Below are positions 6,060-13,133 of a stretch of DNA of 27,887 nt, in pieces (the first letter of the stretch is position 1; each line of letters begins with the position of its first letter). The stretch is taken from NCBI GenBank assembly GCA_001829505.1, contig MIBK01000198.1, forward strand, positions 656 to 28,542, in the 5' to 3' direction. Origin of the DNA: Spirochaetes bacterium RBG_16_67_19 (lineage in GTDB: Bacteria; Spirochaetota; Spirochaetia; SZUA-6; DRHE01). Position numbers and translations under genes: made by a program. The notes under the pieces are model-generated. The model ran no database searches, was not told the origin of the DNA, and was given only the letters and a program-made list of their open reading frames with translations.

Positions 6060-6932
6060 ATGGCAACGGAGAAGATCAGCGCCGAGGCTCGCAAGCGCTA
6101 CTCTGAGCGGATCCGGGAGTACAAGCTGGCGGTGGACTCGATCGAGTCCCGGGTGCTGGAGCTGGAGAAGTCCCTGCAGGGCCAGCCGAAGTTCCCCCAG
6201 GAAGGCGCGGACCCGGAGTCACTCGCCCTGGCCGGCCTCACCCGCTTCCGCCTGGCCGGGGAATGCCTGAACCAGGTCTCCTACTACTGCCTGATGAACG
6301 CCCTGTCCCTGTCGCTGCTGATCGTCAGGAACGAGGGCTACCTGAACGAGGCCCGCAAGTGCTGCTACAAATCCATCATCAGCCTGGAGCAGACCGTATC
6401 GCCCCTGGTGGACGCCGCCTTCTCGGAGTACGAGGCGGGCGTGGAGAGCCTGGGGGAGCTGGGCGACGGGGCGAAGAACGCCTACCTGCGCAAGCTGGGC
6501 TTCGCCGTTGACTCGGTGGCCGAGGGCTATGGGGCCAATACCAAGTGGAAGTGGTCCTTCGTGGAGCTGGAGGGCCGCTACGCGGTGGTGGCCAAGAACC
6601 TGCTCAACCTGAAGACCTTTCTGGCGCAAGCGGACCCGCGCGCCGAGGGCTACGCCGAGCGCCAGGCCCACATGGCCCTGGCCCGGCGCCTGCTGCAGCA
6701 GTCCGCGGACCGCTATCGCGAGAAGTACGAGCTGTCCACCCAGCGGCTGGACGACATCAAGCAGGCCATCCAGTTCCTCTCCGCCCTGCGGCGCCTGGCC
6801 GCCCTGTTGGGCGAGGTGGAGGAGGCCGAGGTCATCAAGCGCAAGATCGACATCTGGAAGATCAAGATGGATGACGATCAGCGCAAGCAGGAGCAGACCG
6901 CCCGCCTGGCCAAGTTCCGCAAGGCCCCCTAG
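6060..6932 (+). CDS. Conserved-looking helical protein of unknown function downstream of recN
   Basis: I do not recognise a family. The 290-residue product is strongly helical and charged, with no signal peptide. A leucine- and cysteine-containing stretch near residues 75-110 (YYCLMNALSLSLLIV, then ARKCCYKSIISLEQ) is more hydrophobic. The second half (about 200-290) is rich in Arg, Lys, Gln and Glu and looks coiled-coil, ending WKIKMDDDQRKQEQ. The ATG lies 15 bases after the recN stop, with only a weak GAAGAGGG ribosome site. It is probably the last gene of the nadK-recN operon; the TAG stop lies in the convergent terminator palindromes. Codon use matches its neighbours, so it is likely a real, native gene. 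Confidence 0.75.
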   Translation: MATEKISAEARKRYSERIREYKLAVDSIESRVLELEKSLQGQPKFPQEGADPESLALAGLTRFRLAGECLNQVSYYCLMNALSLSLLIVRNEGYLNEARKCCYKSIISLEQTVSPLVDAAFSEYEAGVESLGELGDGAKNAYLRKLGFAVDSVAEGYGANTKWKWSFVELEGRYAVVAKNLLNLKTFLAQADPRAEGYAERQAHMALARRLLQQSADRYREKYELSTQRLDDIKQAIQFLSALRRLAALLGEVEEAEVIKRKIDIWKIKMDDDQRKQEQTARLAKFRKAP

Positions 6933-6980
6933 GGGCATAAAGCCCCCTAGGGGGGCGCCAAGCCCCCTGAGGGCCCTCCA
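6924..6980. terminator. Tandem palindromes between convergent genes, probable bidirectional terminator
   Basis: Three near-identical units begin GCCCCCTAGGGG (6924), GCCCCCTAGGGG (6942) and GCCCCCTGAGGG (6962), spaced 18 and 20 bases apart. Each unit is itself a palindrome. They fill the gap between the end of the rightward recN operon and the end of the leftward cdd. No T-run follows on either strand, so any termination would depend on the hairpins or on Rho. Confidence 0.5.
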
Positions 6981-6985
6981 CCTCC

Positions 6986-7393
6986 CTACCGTTTGTCCTT
7001 CAAGTCGTGCAGGGAATCCAGCGGGTACAGCTCCCCCAGCGTGCTTTCCCGGCTGCCGCGGGAGCCGCTCATCAGCACGGGGGTCTGCGGGCCGGCGAAC
7101 TCGCTAAGCACCTGCCGGCAGGCCCCGCAGGGAGCCACCGCCTCGGCGGAGTCCGGCGTGAAGACGGCCACCGCCAGGAAGGAACGCCGCCCTCCGGAAA
7201 CGGCGCTGGCCACCGCCGCCCGCTCGGCGCACAGGGTCAGCCCGTAGGAGCGGTTCTCCACGTTGGCCCCCGTGACGATGGACCCGTCCTCGCACAGCAG
7301 CGCCGCCCCCACCCGGAAACGGGAGTACGGGGAGTAGGAAGCCGCGGCGGCGGCGCGGGCCGCGGCGGCCAGGCCCTGGCGATCGATGCTCAT
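6986..7393 (-). CDS. cdd: Cytidine deaminase
   Basis: The enzyme deaminates cytidine and deoxycytidine to uridine forms for pyrimidine salvage. The 135-residue protein has the homotetrameric-type zinc site: CAER (Cys55, catalytic Glu57) and PCGACRQ (Cys89, Cys92). The substrate loops SPYSRFRVGAAL (21-32) and GANVENRSYG (42-51) are also present. ATG 7393 is chosen because AAAGGAGG lies just upstream at normal distance; the longer in-frame start would swallow that site. The C-terminal tail after SGSRGSRESTLGELYP is typical. It is a single leftward gene, divergent from the membrane protein at 7474. Confidence 0.95.
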   Translation of the reverse strand: MSIDRQGLAAAARAAAAASYSPYSRFRVGAALLCEDGSIVTGANVENRSYGLTLCAERAAVASAVSGGRRSFLAVAVFTPDSAEAVAPCGACRQVLSEFAGPQTPVLMSGSRGSRESTLGELYPLDSLHDLKDKR

Positions 7394-7410
7394 GCCCCTG
7401 CCTCCTTTCG

Positions 7411-7440
7411 TTGACACGCCTCGCGCCGACATTATAGGAT
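7411..7440. promoter_or_regulatory. Divergent overlapping promoters for cdd and the 7474 gene
   Basis: Rightward: TTGACA (7411-7416) with TATAGG (7433-7438, 16 bp) or TAGGAT (7435-7440, 18 bp). Leftward: a perfect TATAAT occupies 7436-7431 on the minus strand, with a poor -35. The two -10 elements overlap, so the promoters probably exclude each other. Confidence 0.55.
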
Positions 7441-7473
7441 GGAAAGCGTACCGAGCGATAGGGAATCAAAGCC

Positions 7474-8532
7474 TTGCGCAAACACCGTTCACGCCGCTAC
7501 CTGGTCCTGGCCTTCGCGCTGGGGCTCTTATACCTGTTCTTGTTCCCGCAGCCTTCCGGCCGGGAGGCTTTCTTCAAGCCGATCTGGTCGCGGTCCATCC
7601 CGCCGGGACCGTCCGCTGAGGCGGACGGGCAGCAGGCGCGGCTGTCCTGGTTCAAGGCCGGACGCCATTTCGGCTTCGTGCGCCTGGACGGGCAGGTCCT
7701 GCATGCCGCGGAGGTCCTGCACGGGGTGGCCCTCTCCGAGCTGGGTTTCATCAACTATCCGCGCGTGGCCGACAATTTCGTCTTCCAGGACCCCTTGGGG
7801 CGCTTCCTGTACGCGGTGCCGGGCCGCGGCTACCCGGTGCTGGATCCCGGCGGGGACCTGCTGTATTCGGTAAGCACCGACCTCACCGAGCTGCAGCGCC
7901 TGGACCGGGACGGGGAGGCGCTCTGGTCGGTGGGCTTCTTCTCCCCGATCACCACCCTGGCCCTGAGCGGGGGCGAGTGCGCGGTGGGGCTGCTGGACGG
8001 CACGCTCAAGCTCCTGGACTCCGGCGGCAAGATCACCCAGGACTTCCTGCCCGATCCCAGCCGCATTCCGGTCATCCTGGGCGCGGCGCTGGCCCCCGGG
8101 CGCCTGGCGGTGCTCTCCGGCATCGACCCCCAGCGCTTGACCTTACTGGAGAAGCGCGGCGCGCAGTACTCCCCGATCCAGACCCTGGACACCGGCTCGG
8201 ACCTGCGCCGTGAGGCTCTCCTTGGCTTCCTGGCCGACGGCCGTTTCCTGGCCTGCGAGACGGATGCGGGCCTGGCCCTGCGGGACCTGCGGCGGGCGGC
8301 GGCCAGCGAGCTGCCCGGCCGGCTCCTGGCCCTGAGCTCGACCGCCGCAGGGCTGCTGGCCCTGGGCTCGCGGGAGGGCGGCGGCAGCCGGCTGCGGATT
8401 CTGCGCCCGCTTTCCTCGCCCTTGTACGAGCGCTCCCTGGCCGTCGGGGACCTGTTCCTGCGCTTCCTGGACGGCAGTCTGCTCCTGGGCTTCCCCGGGC
8501 GCCTGCTGCGCGCCGACTACCTGGAGGGATGA
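7474..8532 (+). CDS. Membrane-anchored, propeller-like extracytoplasmic protein of unknown function
   Basis: The 352-residue product starts at a TTG and begins LRKHRSRRY, then YLVLAFALGLLYLFLFP, a signal-anchor segment at about residues 9-25. The rest would lie outside the membrane. It is made of short repeated strand patterns such as GFVRLDGQVLHAAEV, FVFQDPLGRFLYAV, LLDGTLKLLDSGGKI and FLADGRFLACE. These resemble blades of a beta-propeller, though I cannot name the repeat family. The stop overlaps the next gene, an M23 peptidase, in an ATGA arrangement, suggesting coupled synthesis and perhaps a joint envelope function. The ribosome site is weak (AGGGA, 9 bases upstream). Confidence 0.65.
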   Translation: MRKHRSRRYLVLAFALGLLYLFLFPQPSGREAFFKPIWSRSIPPGPSAEADGQQARLSWFKAGRHFGFVRLDGQVLHAAEVLHGVALSELGFINYPRVADNFVFQDPLGRFLYAVPGRGYPVLDPGGDLLYSVSTDLTELQRLDRDGEALWSVGFFSPITTLALSGGECAVGLLDGTLKLLDSGGKITQDFLPDPSRIPVILGAALAPGRLAVLSGIDPQRLTLLEKRGAQYSPIQTLDTGSDLRREALLGFLADGRFLACETDAGLALRDLRRAAASELPGRLLALSSTAAGLLALGSREGGGSRLRILRPLSSPLYERSLAVGDLFLRFLDGSLLLGFPGRLLRADYLEG

Positions 8533-9413
8533 TGAAGGCAACGCTGCTGGCGCTGGCGATTGCAGCCCTGGGCCTGCCGGCCGCCGCCTTCGACTGGCCC
8601 CTGGCCAGGGTGGTGCTGACGGCCACCTTCGGGGAAAGCCGGGGGGACCACTTCCACTCCGGGGTGGACCTGGGCGGCGGGGACCAGGAGATCCGGCCCA
8701 TCGCCGCCGGCGAGCTGGTCTTCAGCTTCGAGGAGGGCCAGGACCTCGCCTCCGTGCCCGTGGGCCTGGGCAGCTACCTGGTGCTGCAGCACCAGAACGG
8801 GGTCCGTTCCCTTTACGCCCACCTCGAAGCCGGCAGCATGCCGCGGGAGCGCAAGAGCTTCGACGGTTCCGGCTCCCTGGGCCGGGTGGGGGCCACGGGC
8901 TATTCGCTGGGCAAGCACCTGCACCTGACCATCATCGATACGGAGATGCGCTCCCTGATCAATCCGCTGGCGGTCCTGCCGCCCCTGCCCGACCGGCAGA
9001 CCCCGGTGATCAAGGAGCTGCAACTGCGCGCGGGCAGGGAGCCGGCCGTCGTCCGCAGCGGCGCCAGCTTCCGGCAGGGCACCACGGAGGTGCTGGCCCA
9101 GCTCTACGACCTGCGCGAAGACGTGCCCTTCGCCTGGCGCATGGCCGCCTACCGCATCTCCCTGTACCAGGACGGGCGCGAGGTGGCCGCCCTGCGCCTG
9201 GACGGCCTGCACGAGAAGCTGCGGGCCGATGGCAGCCCGCGTCTGGCGCTGCTGGAGTCCGGCCTGGCCTTCGAGGAGCTCTACCAGTCCGAGTGGCTGC
9301 TGCGCATCGGGGAGGTCAAGCTGGTGCCGGGGCAGACCACCCTGAGCCTGTTCGTGGCGGACTACGCCGGCAACGAGAGCTCGCGGGACTTTCTGCTCAC
9401 CGTCACGGACTGA
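8529..9413 (+). CDS. M23-family (LytM-type) metallopeptidase, exported
   Basis: A signal peptide (MMKATLLALAIAALGLPAAA) precedes a LytM domain that begins almost at once. The domain has HSGVD (43-47, zinc ligands His43 and Asp47), LYAHLEAG (catalytic His98) and GKHLHL (His130/His132). All metal-binding positions are kept, so the enzyme should be active. M23 enzymes cut peptide cross-links in peptidoglycan. The remaining 150 residues after INPLAVLPPL form a separate beta-rich domain of unknown role. The length is 294 residues. The start overlaps the stop of the propeller-like gene by 4 bases. Alternatively it could be a lysostaphin-like regulator of another hydrolase, but the intact site argues against this. 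Confidence 0.88.
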   Translation: MMKATLLALAIAALGLPAAAFDWPLARVVLTATFGESRGDHFHSGVDLGGGDQEIRPIAAGELVFSFEEGQDLASVPVGLGSYLVLQHQNGVRSLYAHLEAGSMPRERKSFDGSGSLGRVGATGYSLGKHLHLTIIDTEMRSLINPLAVLPPLPDRQTPVIKELQLRAGREPAVVRSGASFRQGTTEVLAQLYDLREDVPFAWRMAAYRISLYQDGREVAALRLDGLHEKLRADGSPRLALLESGLAFEELYQSEWLLRIGEVKLVPGQTTLSLFVADYAGNESSRDFLLTVTD

Positions 9414-9421
9414 AAGCGCCG

Positions 9422-10264
9422 GTGAAGACCTTCTCCGTGGGCCCGGTCCGGGATCACTTCCTGGAGGTGCCCTGTCCCCTATGCGGCTCCCGGCGCCGGC
9501 GGCCGGTTTTCCGCGGCAAGGGCTGCCGTTTCGTGGCCTGCCGCGACTGTGCCCTGGTATACCAGAACCCCCAGCCGGTATTTGAGGACCTGAAGGGCCG
9601 CTACGGCCAGGCCTATTTCCAGTACGAGATCGCCAACGAGGACAACTTCCACCGCCTGATGGAGCTGGGGCTGGCGGACGTGGACTTCGCCGGCCGCACC
9701 GCTGGCTTTCCGGCCGGCCGCCGCTTCCTGGACGTGGGCTGCGCCACCGGCCGGCTGCTGGAGACCATGCGGGAGCGAGGCTGGCAGGCGCGCGGCGTGG
9801 ACCTCTGCCCCGAGTCCGCCGCCTACGCGGCGAAACACCGGGGGGTGGAGGTCTTCACCGGTACCCTGGGCGAGGCCCGCTTCCCGGCCGCCGGCTTCCA
9901 CGCCGTGCATTTCTCCCACCTCATCGAGCACGTGCCTTCCCCCCGCGGCCTGCTGGCCGAGGTGCGGCGCATCCTTCTGCCCGAGGGGCTGGCCGTGGTG
10001 ACCACCCCCAACGTGGACGGCCTGCAGGCCCGCCTGTTCCGCGGGCTGTGGCGCTCGGCCATCGCCGATCACCTGACCCTCTTCTCCGTCCGGACCCTGC
10101 GGCGGCTGCTGGAGGAAAGCGGCTTCCGGATCCTGGCCGTCCAGACCTGGGGAGGGCTGGCCAAGGGCACGGCTCCTTCCTGGCTCAAGGGGCCCGTCGA
10201 TCGCTGGGCCAAGCGCCGGGGCCACGGGGACGTGGTCCTGATGCTGGCGCAGCCGCAAAGCTGA
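9422..10264 (+). CDS. Zinc-ribbon class I SAM-dependent methyltransferase
   Basis: The 280-residue protein opens with a zinc ribbon, CPLC (Cys18, Cys21) and CRDC (Cys40, Cys43). The SAM-binding Rossmann fold follows: FLDVGCATGRLLE (102-114), GVDLCPESA, a motif with SHLIEHVPSPRGLL, and EGLAVVTTPN. This layout matches methyltransferases of the Methyltransf_23 type, often linked to cell-surface polysaccharide or cofactor synthesis; the substrate is unknown. The GTG at 9422 lies 8 bases after the M23 stop and has no clear Shine-Dalgarno; a GTG at 9437 is an alternative. It is probably the last gene of the 7474 operon, because a new promoter lies at 10294. Confidence 0.82.
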   Translation: MKTFSVGPVRDHFLEVPCPLCGSRRRRPVFRGKGCRFVACRDCALVYQNPQPVFEDLKGRYGQAYFQYEIANEDNFHRLMELGLADVDFAGRTAGFPAGRRFLDVGCATGRLLETMRERGWQARGVDLCPESAAYAAKHRGVEVFTGTLGEARFPAAGFHAVHFSHLIEHVPSPRGLLAEVRRILLPEGLAVVTTPNVDGLQARLFRGLWRSAIADHLTLFSVRTLRRLLEESGFRILAVQTWGGLAKGTAPSWLKGPVDRWAKRRGHGDVVLMLAQPQS

Positions 10265-10293
10265 AGCCCCATAATTTCGCGCCACCAGGGCGG

Positions 10294-10323
10294 TTGACAC
10301 GATTTTTTCAAAAGCCGTAGGAT
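10294..10323 (+). promoter_or_regulatory. Promoter of the DUF4912-GH57 pair
   Basis: TTGACA (10294-10299), 18 bp, TAGGAT (10318-10323), within an AT-rich patch. The arrangement TTGACA-18-TAGGATGG also occurs at 7411-7442. An in-frame ATG at 10322 lies in the -10 box and cannot be the start. Confidence 0.6.
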
Positions 10324-10366
10324 GGGCTTGCCCGCCGAGGGATTTCGATCGCGCCTGGAGGATCCG

Positions 10367-11059
10367 ATGACCAGAGAGCGCCTCCGAATCATGCCTCTTG
10401 CAGAGCTGGCCACCCTGGCCCGGTCCAACGGTCTGGAGCCGGCGGATGACCTGGGCGCTGAAGAGCTGATCGAGCTGCTGCTGGAAGGCTACCAGGAGAT
10501 GCGCCAGGAGCGCGAGGAGGGCAACAACCCTAGCGTGCGGGTGGAGGAGGCCAAGTTCGAGGCTGGCGAGGAGGAGCCGCCGGCAGCCGGGGCCGGGGCG
10601 GAGAACCTGTCCATCCCCCAGCGCTACAACGAGACCCGCGTGGTGCTGATGGCGCGCGACCCGCATTGGGCCTACGCCTATTGGGACGTGGAGGACGCCC
10701 AGGCCGCGCGGACGCGCCGGGACTCCGGCTTCGAGCAGCTGGTCCTGCGCGTCCAGGACCTGCAACCCGCCTCCAGCTTCGACATCCCCATACAATGGAG
10801 CGACTCCAGCTGGTACATCTACCTGCCCAACCAGGACGCGGACTACGTGCTGGAGCTGGGCTACCTGGCCTCCGGCAGGTTCCGCCTGCTGGCCCGCTCC
10901 AACCAGGTCCGCACCCCTCGGGAGGGCATCAGCGGTGAGGCTCCGGAGGAGTCGGAGTCACTTTTCCTGGGAGGCAGCCCCGAGGCCTTCGCCGGGCCTT
11001 CCTCGGCAATGAGCTCCGAGGCCATCCCCCAGCGCATCCTGTCGGCAATGCGGGAGTAG
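10367..11059 (+). CDS. DUF4912 protein with N-terminal SAP/Rho-N-like helical domain
   Basis: The 230-residue protein starts at ATG 10367, 5 bases after a clear GGAGG (10357-10361). Residues 8-45 (MPLAELATLARSNGLEP onward) resemble the short SAP/Rho N-terminal helix-turn-helix. An acidic linker (46-82) follows. The DUF4912 domain then runs to about residue 200, with YNETRVVLMARDPHWAYAYW, SSWYIYLPNQDADYVLELGY and FRLLARSNQVRTPR. DUF4912 has no established biochemical role. Its Ig- or CBM-like look, and its coupling 4 bases upstream of a GH57 glucan branching enzyme, suggest a link to storage-glucan metabolism. The tail ends IPQRILSAMRE. Confidence 0.85.
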   Translation: MTRERLRIMPLAELATLARSNGLEPADDLGAEELIELLLEGYQEMRQEREEGNNPSVRVEEAKFEAGEEEPPAAGAGAENLSIPQRYNETRVVLMARDPHWAYAYWDVEDAQAARTRRDSGFEQLVLRVQDLQPASSFDIPIQWSDSSWYIYLPNQDADYVLELGYLASGRFRLLARSNQVRTPREGISGEAPEESESLFLGGSPEAFAGPSSAMSSEAIPQRILSAMRE

Positions 11060-11063
11060 GCGA

Positions 11064-12656
11064 GTGATCCGCGGGTACCTGGCCCTGGTGCTGCACTCCC
11101 ACCTGCCGTTCGTGCGCCATCCTGAAGCCGAGCGCTTCCTGGAGGAAAACTGGCTCTACGAGGCCATTACCGAGACCTACCTGCCGCTGCTGGCGGTTTT
11201 CGAGCGGCTGGAGCGCGACGGGGTGCCTTTCCGCCTGACCCTGTCGGTTTCCCCCAGCCTGGCGGAGATGCTGGGCGACCCGCTGCTGCAATCCCGCTAC
11301 TTGAGCCACCTGGAGCGCCTGCAGGAGCTGGCCGAGCGCGAGGTCAATCGCACCTGGGGCGACGCCCGGCTTTCCGGGCTGGCCCGCATGTACCTGGAGC
11401 GCTTCCGCGCCTGCCGCGAGGCCTACGAAGGCAAGTATCAGCGCAACCTCCTGGCGGCGCTGGCCGGCCTGGAGCAGCGCGGCCACCTGGAGCTGATCAC
11501 CTCCTGCGCCAGCCACAGCTTCCTGCCCACCTTGAGCCTGGTTCCGCACGCGGTGCGCTCCCAGGTGGCGGTGGCGGTGCGCTCCCACATCCGGCACTTC
11601 GGGGGCTACCCGCGGGGCTTCTGGCTCCCGGAGTGCGGCTACTATCCGGGGGTGGAGGAGTTCCTGCGCGAGCAGGACCTGCACTACACCTTCCTGGAGA
11701 CGCACGGCCTGCTGTACGCCGACCGGCGCCCGCGCTACGGGGTGTACGCCCCGGTGGCCTGCCCGAACAAAGTGGCGGTCTTCGGGCGCGACCCGGACTC
11801 CGCGCGCGCGGTCTGGTCCTCCGAGGAGGGCTATCCGGGCGACCCGGTCTACCGGGAGTTCTACCGGGACATCGGCTTCGAGCTGCCGCTGGAGGACCTG
11901 GGGCCCTTCCTGTACGACGGGGGCCTGCGCGCCCACACGGGCATCAAGTACTGGGCCATCACCGCCGCGGAAGGTGACAAGGCCCCCTACCAGCGCGAAG
12001 CGGCCTTGAAAAAGTGCGAGGAGCACGCCGAGCAGTTCGTACGCGACAGGCTGCACCAGGCCGAGCGGCTGCGCCCGCACATGGACCGCCCGCCCCTGAT
12101 CGTCTGCCCCTACGACGCGGAGCTGTTCGGGCACTGGTGGTTCGAGGGGCCGGAGTGGATCGAGGCGCTGCTGCGGCGCCTGGCCCGCTCCGCCGAAAAG
12201 CTGCGGATGGTGACGGCTTCCGACTACCTGGAGGCCCACTCGGAGCTGCAGGTGCTGCAGCCCTGCTTTTCCAGCTGGGGCAACAAGGGCTATGCCGAGG
12301 TGTGGCTGGAGAGCTCCAACGACTGGATCTACCGGCACCTGCACAAGCAGGCCGAGCGGATGCAGGACCTGGCCCGCCGCTTCCCCAACGAAAAAGGCCT
12401 GCGCCGGCGGGCCCTGAACCAGGCTTTCCGGGAGCTGCTGCTGGCCCAGGCCTCGGATTGGGCCTTCATCATGAAGACCGGCACCACCGTGCCCTACGCG
12501 GTGAAGCGCACCCGCGAGCACATCCACAACTTCACGCGCATCTTCGAAACGGTCATGGAGAACGAAATCGAGCAGGAATGGCTGCTGGGCCTGGAAGCCC
12601 GGAACAACATCTTCCCCGAAATCGACTACCGCCTGTTCGGAAAAGCCTCCACCTGA
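11064..12656 (+). CDS. GH57-family 1,4-alpha-glucan branching enzyme (DUF1957-containing)
   Basis: The enzyme creates alpha-1,6 branches in glycogen-like glucans. The 530-residue protein has the GH57 conserved regions in order: HSHLPFVRH (11-19), a central GFWLPECGY with nucleophile Glu190, and CPYDAELFGHWWFEGP with acid/base Asp351. A C-terminal helical domain carries FRELLLAQASDWAFIMKTG. These match the branching-enzyme subgroup of GH57 rather than amylases. The start is the GTG at 11064 with GGAG about 7 bases upstream, 4 bases after the DUF4912 stop. It is probably cytosolic, as there is no signal peptide. It ends 5 bases from the convergent DUF1820 gene, with no terminator between. Confidence 0.93.
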   Translation: MIRGYLALVLHSHLPFVRHPEAERFLEENWLYEAITETYLPLLAVFERLERDGVPFRLTLSVSPSLAEMLGDPLLQSRYLSHLERLQELAEREVNRTWGDARLSGLARMYLERFRACREAYEGKYQRNLLAALAGLEQRGHLELITSCASHSFLPTLSLVPHAVRSQVAVAVRSHIRHFGGYPRGFWLPECGYYPGVEEFLREQDLHYTFLETHGLLYADRRPRYGVYAPVACPNKVAVFGRDPDSARAVWSSEEGYPGDPVYREFYRDIGFELPLEDLGPFLYDGGLRAHTGIKYWAITAAEGDKAPYQREAALKKCEEHAEQFVRDRLHQAERLRPHMDRPPLIVCPYDAELFGHWWFEGPEWIEALLRRLARSAEKLRMVTASDYLEAHSELQVLQPCFSSWGNKGYAEVWLESSNDWIYRHLHKQAERMQDLARRFPNEKGLRRRALNQAFRELLLAQASDWAFIMKTGTTVPYAVKRTREHIHNFTRIFETVMENEIEQEWLLGLEARNNIFPEIDYRLFGKAST

Positions 12657-12661
12657 GGGCT

Positions 12662-12952
12662 TCAGCTTTCCCCCGGCGGGGCTCCCTCCACCAGGGAGAA
12701 GGCCCTCAGCCTGGGACTGTCCTCGTCGATCTCCTCGATGAGGCTGACGGTCTGGAATGGAATCATGAGATGCTTGGAGCCGCCGAAGGCGCGCAGCAGG
12801 TCGTCCTCCGCCGGATTGATGATGATCTTCTCCTTCTTCTCGAAGACCAGATCCTTGATGGAGACGAAGTAGGGGTGGGTGAGGTCCAGGCTCCGGGCGG
12901 TGAGCTGGACCTCCTTTTCCTTCCATTTGAAATACACCCGGTATAGCGACAC
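12662..12952 (-). CDS. DUF1820 family protein
   Basis: From the GTG at 12952 the 96-residue product begins VSLYRVYFKWKEKEVQL and continues with YFVSIKDLVFEKKEKIIINP, then HLMIPFQTVSLIEEID. This is the DUF1820 pattern (RVYF, LVFGE.....V.P.E, IP...I..I.E). The function is unknown. I rejected the much longer frame because residues upstream have no family similarity and overlap the mraZ promoter. There is no Shine-Dalgarno; the GTG falls where the predicted promoter would start transcription. It is divergent from mraZ and convergent with the GH57 gene, so it is transcribed alone. Confidence 0.8.
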   Translation of the reverse strand: MSLYRVYFKWKEKEVQLTARSLDLTHPYFVSIKDLVFEKKEKIIINPAEDDLLRAFGGSKHLMIPFQTVSLIEEIDEDSPRLRAFSLVEGAPPGES

Positions 12953-12987
12953 GTCTTTAGCATATATGCTGGACGGGTTTCGGTCAA
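12953..12987 (-). promoter_or_regulatory. Promoter of the DUF1820 gene, with a perfect palindrome over the -10
   Basis: On the minus strand TTGACC (12987-12982), exactly 17 bp, then TATGCT (12964-12959). The first transcribed base would be at or next to the GTG at 12952, giving a leaderless mRNA. The -10 lies in the perfect palindrome AGCATATATGCT (12959-12970), a possible operator. Confidence 0.5.
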
Positions 12988-13067
12988 TTTCACCGCTTCG
13001 CCTAACATATTTGTAGTAGATTCGGCCCTTGAGGGGCCCCACTGGGCACATTTTTTCCATAACGACG

Positions 13068-13098
13068 TTGACAAGAGGCCCCTCTGCGGTAGTATAAG
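13068..13098 (+). promoter_or_regulatory. Promoter of the division/cell-wall cluster (Pmra)
   Basis: A perfect TTGACA (13068-13073) is followed by TATAAG (13093-13098, 19 bp) or TAGTAT (13090-13095, 16 bp). The spacer contains an inverted repeat AGAGG-CC-CCTCT (13074-13085), a possible additional operator. Confidence 0.7.
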
Positions 13099-13103
13099 TA
13101 TCG

Positions 13104-13133
13104 AAAGTGGGAAAAAGTGGGAAAGAGTAGGGG
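13104..13133 (+). promoter_or_regulatory. MraZ-box direct repeats
   Basis: Three units 10 bases apart carry GTGGG (13107-13111), GTGGG (13117-13121) and the variant GTAGG (13127-13131), each preceded by A-rich bases. MraZ is known to bind TGGG-type direct repeats with this one-helical-turn spacing upstream of its own gene. The third unit abuts the ATG, so binding could block both transcription and ribosome entry. Confidence 0.8.

Noticed and set aside
10929..12926. A 665-codon minus-strand frame opposite the GH57 gene
   Set aside because: Low-complexity Gly/Gln/Val/His composition typical of an antisense frame; the GH57 catalytic motifs are on the plus strand.
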